From assembly GCA_047967505.1 (NCBI GenBank), contig CM106538.1: DNA of 64,000 bases; one strand, 5' to 3'. The notes beneath the pieces are model-generated. The model was not told the origin of the DNA and did no database searches. It was given only the letters and a program-made list of their open reading frames with translations. Shown here piece by piece: positions 57,481 through 64,000 of the stretch; position 1 is the first letter of the stretch, and the number at the start of each line of letters is the position of its first letter. The DNA comes from Dipteris shenzhenensis (Eukaryota; Polypodiophyta; Polypodiopsida; Gleicheniales). The position numbers and the translations under genes are program-made.

Positions 57481-58670
57481 AGAGAGTGAAATAAGTAGAG
57501 AATGAATGGAAGAGAAGAGGGATGAACAGAGCTTGGCAGAAGTTTCTCTGAGAGATTTTTGAATGTGGAAGAAAAACGTGAGCAAAGAGGAGAGAGAATG
57601 ACTAATCAAGAGTGGAAAGAAGATATTTTGAAACCAGCTGCTAGAAAGTGGTGGGAATGAATATTTAAAACGTTTTGGAAGAGAGAGAACAGGGAGAAAG
57701 CTGGTTAGGAAGTCAAAGTTTGGGCCAAATGGTTGAACCAAATGGAAAACATGAGCATAGTTCTAGCTAGGGGACAGTTTGTCATGGGAGGAAAACAAGG
57801 AGGCCTGACATGGTCAGTGCAGGCCTGCCAAAGATAATTTTTTATTGTGAAGCACCAATGATGTTTTTAAAGGGTATTTTGAAAAAAACTTGAAAATTTT
57901 CCTAGATTTGGGGAGCCTTTGTTACAGAGAAGTCCACATGGCATAATCTCCTTCGTGGATACCGTATTCCCTTATCCAAGCCTCTAATATTTTAGTAATT
58001 CTCCAAAGGGTCTCTTTTTGAGTCCAAAATTTTTGTAATGAGAAAAAGCGAGCAAGCCCAAAAAAGCGAGCGACAATTAGTTGAAGTGGTTGGAAAATCA
58101 AGCAAGCAAAGAAAGAATCTAAGTTTTCTATAAAATAATTGGTTGAAGTAGAAAGTATTCAAAAGGGTTTGGCAATTAAGGAATTGAGTAGTCTAAAATT
58201 AAGGACTATTGTAACATGACCCCATTTGGGTTTGACTATTACCCTGGGGGGTCACTCAAAAACATTTAACATAGCACTTTAGTGCATTGAGGGCTATGTT
58301 TTAGTGGGGGGACATAATGTAATTTTTATATGTAGATTTATGAAGGAGTATCACAATTTTAAGATTGAAATTGTAAACACATACAAGGGTTTAACCATTT
58401 ATATGAGAAAATGTAAAGATGCAAGAAAAGGGGTAATTTTCAACACATGCTTGCTTGCACATGCTTTATGGGTTTATGAAGAGTGATCCCCAGAGTGCAA
58501 TTAAAAGGTAGAGGATGTTAAAATTTGGTTTTTTTCCCCCAAAATAGACAGTGTCTTCTCGCTCCCTATTATGGAAAACCTTGCTTTAAATTTGGTACAA
58601 GAAATTGGACAGAATTTCATAAAATTCATATTCTAATACACATAATTTTTTTAGCAGTTGTGAAAAAAGG
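57481..58670. other. No recognisable gene
   Basis: Purine-rich on the plus strand to about 57720, then AT-rich. 58206-58235 (GTAACATGACCCCATTTGGG) resembles an arm of the foldback element that follows, so an older relative may be present. Confidence 0.4.
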
Positions 58671-58959
58671 CATCTAAATCATGCCTTGTCATTTGATTTG
58701 ATATGTAACATTATGCCATTTATATTTGACAATCAAAAGGTGCAAGGATGTTAAAAACTCATCTTTTAGGCCAAAACAATCAAATGTTGACATCTTGCAA
58801 AAATATAGGGATGTAAAAATGCCCTCTTTTGGGCCAAAATAGGGAGCGCATTGTTTTGGCCCAAAAGATGACATTTTCACATCCCTGTATCTTTTGATTT
58901 ACAAGTCTAAACGGGGTCATGTTACTTATCAAATCAAATGGCAAGGCGTACTTTAGATG
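58671..58959. mobile_element. Foldback (MITE-like) element
   Basis: A nearly complete inverted repeat of about 289 bp. CATCTAAATCATGCCTTG, then CATTTGATTTGATATGTAAC, then ATCAAAAGGT...GGATGT, then CATCTTTTAGGCCAAAACA pair with their complements reading back from 58959. The loop lies near 58815. By eye the arms are about 80% complementary. No coding. Confidence 0.8.
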
Positions 58960-59173
58960 ATTATCATGTCTTTGTGTACCATCTAGTAAACTTTAATGCA
59001 CCAAAATTTGAAATTGTGGTCAATTTGTTGCATTGGTAAGATTAGTCGGAGGTAAGAGTAAATCATTAGGAAAGGATATTTTTGCAGTAACAAAGAAACA
59101 TGGGTTTTGTTCCAAGAGTGAACAGAGTTAAAAAAGCTAAGCATTTACATATGTATGGAATCTAGACTAATCC

Positions 59174-59377
59174 ATGCAAGGAGTCCTTGGAAAGACCCTT
59201 GTGTGGAAGGTTGCATTGATGATCTCAATTACTCTAGTGGAAAGAGAGAACTTGATTGCAGTAGGGTTTGTCTTTGATACAAACAATGACTTGGAAATTA
59301 AACATACAAACTGCCTCATGGGTGATGTGAAATTAGTGTTACTGACTTTAAAGTTACATGCATATTTAACCTTCTAG
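59174..59377 (+). pseudogene. Possible transposon-associated domain fragment (DUF8039-like)
   Basis: A 67-codon open frame with NLIAVGFVFDTNNDLEIKHT and GDVKLVLLTLKLHAYL. The pattern (Ala-Val/Ile-Gly, short Asp/Asn-rich link, Gly-Asp-Val-Lys-Val-like strand) resembles a small domain common in plant CACTA-related proteins. This is a weak family-level resemblance only. It sits at the right end of the composite insertion. Confidence 0.3.
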
Positions 59378-59482
59378 CATTGAGGAAACATATGGACTTT
59401 TGAATAAGTTATTATTTTTTGCTACTCAAATGGAGTATTTATAAATATTTTATTATTTTTTATTGCTCATTTTTTGGTAATC

Positions 59483-60170
59483 CTTCATTACATGTGGAGA
59501 TTTCTACCAAGCAAAACCAATCAAAGACTCTTGGGTTTTCAACATGCATGATAATGAATTGGAGTGTCTTGCCAATACATATTGGCACACAAAGCTGAAA
59601 TGCTACGAATTGAAGTCAACCATGCATCAAAGCAAGAGTAGATTCATCGACGCCCTCAAGTCCTTTAGAAAATGCATGCAACTTTGCACGGGATGAAAAC
59701 ATGTGCTCATAGCAATAGATCACTTCTCTCAAACAACATACAACAAGGGGAAAATGCTAGATGATTCGAAAAACACATGTGGCCTACATACCAAAATTAA
59801 AATAAAAGAAGGTATGCTAGTGGAGTTATATTTTAGGGAATTTCAACCACAAGATGGAATGGTCAATGGTATTGATGGAATTTTCATGATAACGTCAACC
59901 TACATGGGGAAGGACATAGTTTGGATACTATTTCTTTAAAAGAGATTAGATACAAGCTCAAATAGATAACATCAATGATACTGATAAAGAATATATTAAA
60001 CTAGAATGGACACCCCCATGTGGAATTTCAAAACAAGTGAAGATAAGGCCATAAAAAACAGGCATTCTACTCGAGAACAATTCCATATTCAACCAGCAAC
60101 AACAAGAACAATACATCGAGCACAAGGGCTAATGTTACAAAGGCTTGCATTTTCCCAAAAGGAGTATGTG
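59483..60170 (+). pseudogene. Helentron helicase remnant, motifs III to VI
   Basis: Starts at the right copy of CTTCATT with ITCGDFYQAKPIKDSWVF near 59488 (motif III, family GDFxQLxPV). TYWHTKLKCYELKSTMHQSK near 59578 follows, corresponding to the LxxxMRQ block. Then come LHTKIKIKEGMLVELYFREF and GMVNGIDGIF near 59787-59880, fitting the Pif1 block with Lys-x-Gly and Asn-Gly. FHIQPATTRTIHRAQGLMLQ near 60081-60140 is motif VI (family A.TIHKSQGxT). Stops at 59694 and 59938 break it. Confidence 0.8.
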
Positions 60171-60905
60171 AACATGGCTTGGCATACACGTGTCAAGGAA
60201 ATTGAAAATTTATACTTGTTGAAACCAGTTCAAAATGATAAATTTTTCCAAGTTGAGAATGGTGTGAAGAATGAAATGAACAAGTTCACTGAAAAATCTT
60301 GGACAACATTGGCCCAATTGCTTTTAAAAAGAAAGGGAAGCTACAAATTGCTAGTTACATCCTTGAACACAAGATCACTCCCAAAGTACATTTGCAACAT
60401 TAACCAAACAACACAAGTAATGGATTCCGATGTCATATGCCTACAAGAAACAAGAACACGAAACCCCTGCCCATACATTGTGGTAGGGCCCTTGATGTGG
60501 TTGAAGATTACACACACTTTGGGAAATGCATGCTACTGAAAAAAAGACTTGCAGTAAATAGTGTCATTATGTACGTAGAACAAGGGGTGAAAATCACAAC
60601 CATCAAAACAACTATAAATGAACAAAGGCTATCCATTTTTAATATATATAGGCCACCATCTCTAAGATACAATATGTTCATAACCTAGTAGGCGACGTTC
60701 ACATATACATGGGAAAAAATTCACCGGAATCAACCAATCTAGAAACAATGATGTGGATGTTTGACCTCAAAATGCACTTTCAAAAGCCAACCACCATTTA
60801 CAGGTCACACTTAGGCCATGTGTGGAGCAACATGCCCTCTAGAAACGTTCTCTTCGAAAGAGTCCTATGCTTACTTGACGAACCATTCCATAGCATACAC
60901 TACAT
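60171..60905 (+). pseudogene. Helentron C-terminal EEP (apurinic-like) endonuclease remnant
   Basis: Follows helicase motif VI in the same frame (to 60539). It reads LLVTSLNTRSLPKYI near 60348 and DSDVICLQETRTR near 60423, the N-terminal EEP motifs with the metal-binding Glu in LQET. In other frames, LSIFNIYRPPS lies near 60628-60660, then a GDVHIY block near 60693 (family GDFN), then PTTIYRSHLGHVWSNMP near 60790-60840 (family TxxxGxxLDHI, with D changed to G). A diverged SDH-like end follows. The domain in Helentrons is thought to cleave target DNA. This copy is inactive by frameshift. Confidence 0.75.
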
Positions 60906-60985
60906 CTACTAGGACATCACACAATCCAGCTTCGTCCATGACACTAGTCCTCCATTATGCAAGGCCCTTGTGGGATCCCCACCTT

Positions 60986-61693
60986 GTTTGCTAATCAAGT
61001 CCATTCCACTTCTTTCAGTTCATGTGGTCAATTTGACCAGTTTAAGTCTTGGTTTAGTGATTGCTTAATGCTTTCTAATGTGCTCCTAATGTGTTGTTAG
61101 GATCAAGTTTTTATCCTCTTGTGGATATCCTTAATGCTTTTTTCTTTTGTTGGGTATTTCTCTCTACAGATGGAGACACTCTTTGCCTCTTATATGACAC
61201 CACTCTTGCCAAAATAGCCACGTTCCTACTTTTATTTAATGGTCTATCCATCACACACACGCATACACACCTCTTTCACCTCTTTTCTCTCTCTTTCACT
61301 CATCTACCTAGATAAAAATCCTAGGGAGGCTCAAAAGGAAACAACGTGAAAGATAGAAGGTGAAAGACAAGCGATACCATTCCATTAAAGGGTGCTTTCT
61401 TAAATTCAACATCATCTTTACCATTCCATTAGAGGCTGTGTTCTTAAATGTAAAATTATCTTTTCCCAATACATATGTCATTACTCAATCTACTCTACCA
61501 ATCAGTACATATGTCATTACCCTATTGATGCAATCTACTCTACCAATCACATAATTTCTGTCCATATCAATCTTCTCACATCACTGAAGTACTCTATGGA
61601 ACCACATTTCTCAATGCCCCCCCTTTTTATCAAGCTACTTTACACTTACAGTTATATTGGCATTCCAAAGGCAAGGCCTTACCGGGATCCCCA
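60986..61693 (+). repeat. Unclassified repeat, copy 2, directly 3' of the Helentron remnant
   Basis: Collinear with 22646-23189, with an extra segment of about 130 bp near 61390-61540 that contains internally repeated words (CATATGTCATTAC, CAATCTACTCTACCAATCA). GGATCCCCAC occurs at both its left flank (60973-60982) and right end (61684-61693). Confidence 0.8.
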
Positions 61694-61862
61694 CGTTTTT
61701 TTCGCTTTAGAGTGGAAAGATTACTAAGCTGTACCCTTCTCACATCACTGAATCAAGCTACTTTACACTTACAGTTATACTGGCATTCCAAAGGCAAGGC
61801 CTTAGTGGGATCCCCATCTTATTTTCGCTTTAGAGGGGAAAGATTACTAAGCCGTACCCTAT
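61629..61862. repeat. Tandem duplication of about 120 bp upstream of the P450 gene
   Basis: TCAAGCTACTTTACACTTAC...GATTACTAAGC[TC]GTACCCT occurs at about 61628-61737 and 61753-61862. The right end of the repeat family is thus duplicated about 180 bp before the P450 start. Confidence 0.88.
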
Positions 61863-62043
61863 AGAGGCAGGGAAAAAACTTGCACTATGACAGCTAAGAA
61901 AGTTTGGTTTTGTGACAAGACTATGATATGTTGTAGGGTGACAGTAGACTACGTAGAGCCTCCAAGGTGTTTTTTAAATGTTTGAGAACCCACTGTCTTC
62001 TCTGCAAATGTGAAAGCTAGATCCTTCCTACGACCCACTCGCC
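61863..62043 (+). promoter_or_regulatory. Presumed proximal promoter and leader of the P450 gene
   Basis: Only about 180 bp separate the repeat sequence from the ATG. No clear TATA box is seen; TATGATATGTTG near 61921 is a weak candidate. Regulation cannot be deduced. Confidence 0.3.
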
Positions 62044-63739
62044 ATGGAGTCATGGCTATGGCCGCTTTGGTCTTCCTCGCCATGGCTCCTCCTCCTCCTC
62101 TTCCTCTTCCTCCTCTCCCTCCTGCTAATTATCACCACCTCCATGATCTTCTCCGCCTCCTCCAAACTACCACCTGGCCCTCCTGCTTTGCCCATCATCG
62201 GCCACCTCCACCTCCTCGCCGATTTCTCACACCTTACCCTCGCCCGCTTCTCCAACATTTATGGCCCCCTCCTCTTCCTTCGCCTCGGTTACATGCCTGC
62301 CGTCGTCGTCTCCAGCCCAACCATGGCCAAAGAATTCCTGCTCACCCATGACAAAGCTTTTGCAGATCGCCCCTCACTAGAGCTCATCAAACGGGGAGCT
62401 TACGGATGGGAGAACAGTCTCATTTTTGCGTCGTATGGAGCTCGGTGGAGGAATTTACGGAGCTTGTGTACTCTTGAGTTATTCTCTTCCAAAAGGCTTC
62501 TGAAGCTTCAGGACATCAGAACGGAGGAGCTCCGGCGTAAGTTACGACGTATCCGGGAGCAGTCGCAGGGAGGGAAGCTACCCATCAACTTGGGTGAATG
62601 TTTAGGTGCTTTGATGTCGGATGTGGTCGGTCGGATGGTGTTCTCAGATCGAATATCCGACAGCAGATCAGGGCAAGGCGGCTCTTCGGTCAAGCATCTC
62701 ATTCACCGGATGTCTGCCTTGTTTGCAACCCCAGTGATAGGAGACTTCATTCCTTACCTTGGATGGTTAGACGTTAAAGTCAAGCGCGCTATGGATGAAC
62801 TTCACTGCCTGTTTGATGTGCTTCTGGAGGACGTTTTGACTAAGAGGCAACAGGAAAGAGACAGGAACTCCACGGAGGCCCCTAGGGATTTTCTTGATGT
62901 GCTTTTGTCCACTTCCATAATGGGTAGTGGCAAAGTACCTGACAAGACCACTGTCAAAGGCTTAATACCTGTAAGATCTCTACTCTCTTTCATGTTGCTG
63001 CTTTCGATAGAAATAGTTGGACGTCTTTCACGATGAAGAATTGTAGCAGTGCGCAGAGCGGTGGTACTATCGAGATAATATTATACATTTGCAGGATCTG
63101 CTGGCCGCTGGCATAGACACATCATCGAACACACTGGAATGGGCGATGGCAGAGCTGCTCAGGAATCCACGATGTCTGCAGAAACTTCAAGACGAACTGG
63201 ACACCGTTGCTCAGGGACGCTCGGGAGGCATGCTAGAAGAATCGAACACCCACAATCTTCCCTACTTGAGCTCTGTGATCAAGGAAACGTTCCGTCTGCA
63301 CCCCCCGGCCCCCTTTTTGATTCCTCATGCATCAATGGAAGCATGCACAGTGGCCGGGTATACGTTGCCAAAGCACACCAGACTGTTTGTAAATGTATGG
63401 GCAATAGGCAGAGATCCTAAAGTCTGGGAGAACCCACAACAATTCTGGCCCGAGAGGTTCGAAGACAAGAATATGGATGTGAGAGGGCAGCATTTCGAGC
63501 TGCTTCCTTTTGGGTCGGGGAGGCGAAGCTGTCCAGGCATGGCACTGGGGTTGTCGATGGTAGCGTTGACTCTGTCAAATCTTGTTCATAGCTTCGATTG
63601 GGAGCTTCCCGTTGGAATGAGTGCCCTAGAGCTGGACATGAGAGAAGTGAATGGTGTGACTCTATGCAAAGCAACTCCTCTCCTTGCCATTCCAAAGCCA
63701 CGATTATGTGGCAATGGCCTCAAAACTGAAGCCCTCTAA
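62044..63739 (+). CDS. Cytochrome P450, CYP71 clan (A-type)
   Basis: Two exons, 62044-62970 and 63095-63739, joined at phase 0 by a 124-bp GT-AG intron just before the I-helix. The product is 523 residues, normal for plant microsomal P450s. A signal anchor lies at about residues 13-35, then the proline-rich hinge LPPGPPALP (42-50). The C-helix reads WRNLR. The I-helix oxygen-binding motif AGIDTS is at residues 314-319, ExxR at E373 and R376, PERF at 428-431, and the heme loop FGSGRRSCPG at 448-457 with Cys455 as heme ligand. It would sit on the ER and use electrons from NADPH-P450 reductase. The start is the first ATG before the anchor. The family within the clan and the substrate cannot be set from sequence reading alone. 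No defect seen. Confidence 0.93.
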
Positions 63740-64000
63740 TGATAAGACCTTAGACTCCCATGGTAGTCGAATCTTGACTGACTCTTTAAAGATTTGGGTG
63801 TAAAAGGTTTGTTTTATTGCCTTGTACTCTTTACTAGAGTACTTGGGCCAAGGCAAAGTCCGGAGACTTGAAACCACCACCTAGCTCTAGTGCCTTCTTA
63901 GAGGGAGTGCTAGAGTGGAGGTTCGGATGCATGTAACTTTTAAATAACGTTGCTTAGGTAGAACGCCATGCTAAGCTAAATTAGGGATCACTCGCAAAGC
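63740..64000 (+). other. 3' flank of the P450 gene
   Basis: Probably 3' UTR and beyond. No AATAAA is seen and no other gene begins before the window ends. Confidence 0.5.

Larger units (their letters stand above)
45638..59482. mobile_element. Composite insertion of about 13.8 kb inside the Helentron helicase
   Basis: Everything between the two CTTCATT copies is unrelated to Helitrons. It contains a transposase-like pseudogene, a solo-LTR candidate, an H3-like pseudogene, MITE-like foldbacks and microsatellite arrays. The ends (left GATATATATTATAG, right complement GATTACCAAAAAATG) share only a weak terminal similarity, so the class of the inserting element is not established. Confidence 0.5.
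39690..60905 (+). mobile_element. Helentron-type Helitron (Rep-helicase-endonuclease), split into three pieces
   Basis: Three collinear plus-strand pieces (39690-42780, about 44970-45637 and 59483-60905) together carry the order N-terminal region, Rep, Pif1-like helicase, EEP endonuclease. Motifs do not overlap between pieces: the helicase runs motif I to II in piece 2 and motif III to VI in piece 3. One interrupted element is therefore more likely than three. The C-terminal endonuclease is the hallmark of Helentrons. Frames are broken by stops and shifts, so the element is dead. Ends of the whole element are not identified. Confidence 0.8.

Noticed and set aside
45693-57849. A CACTA element bounded by CATTACAAAAAAATTGG and a distant CACAATAAAAAATT-type end
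   Set aside because: The two ends match poorly, no 3-bp duplication was found and no TNP2 is present. The CTTCATT boundaries explain the interruption better.
1-64000. tRNA, rRNA or CRISPR features
   Set aside because: No tRNA-like T-arm plus acceptor pairing, no rRNA words and no regularly spaced direct repeats with unique spacers were seen.

Overview
The window looks like gene-poor, repeat-dominated nuclear DNA of a land plant, and a large gymnosperm-type genome is my best guess. That guess rests on a plant-specific two-LIM protein, an A-type cytochrome P450 with the usual phase-0 intron, Copia and Gypsy remnants primed by initiator-Met tRNA, and long intergenic spaces. I cannot name a species. 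Only two genes look intact: a five-exon WLIM1-type actin-binding LIM protein (28361-29569, +) and a two-exon CYP71-clan P450 (62044-63739, +). Almost everything else is mobile-element debris.

Layout. 1-1190 is one arm of a long inverted repeat whose other arm is 20385-21776; it carries a short LTR end and a primer-binding site. 1597-8420 is a decayed Copia element. Its reverse transcriptase is interrupted at 4353-7027 by a compact gag-only LTR element with matching 5-bp target duplications. 9131-12400 holds decayed Gypsy-type pieces on the minus strand in an unusual order. 13231-15165 and 25295-27300 are two copies of an unclassified repeat family, each preceded by a CA-rich minisatellite. 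16967-21240 is a minus-strand element bounded by short (about 175 bp) LTRs. WLIM1 follows a 20-base G run. 32880-34100 carries a DUF4283-like fragment, and 36080-36950 an integrase and C-terminal tail of a chromovirus-type Gypsy element.

The most notable content is at 39690-60905. It is a decayed Helitron of the Helentron type, coding in order for an N-terminal region, a Rep (HUH) nuclease, a Pif1-like helicase and a C-terminal exonuclease-endonuclease-phosphatase domain. It is broken into three pieces. The second break is a 13.8-kb insertion between helicase motifs II and III; it is flanked by CTTCATT on both sides, and the reading frame is continuous across the join.

That insertion is itself a mosaic: an unclassified transposase-like pseudogene, a GC-rich solo-LTR candidate, a histone H3/CENH3-like pseudogene with a long basic tail, small foldback elements, CT microsatellite arrays and tandem duplications. 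A repeat lying immediately 3' of the Helentron endonuclease (60986-61693) recurs alone at 22646-23189 and forms the upstream flank of the P450 gene. The two intact genes show no sign of working together.
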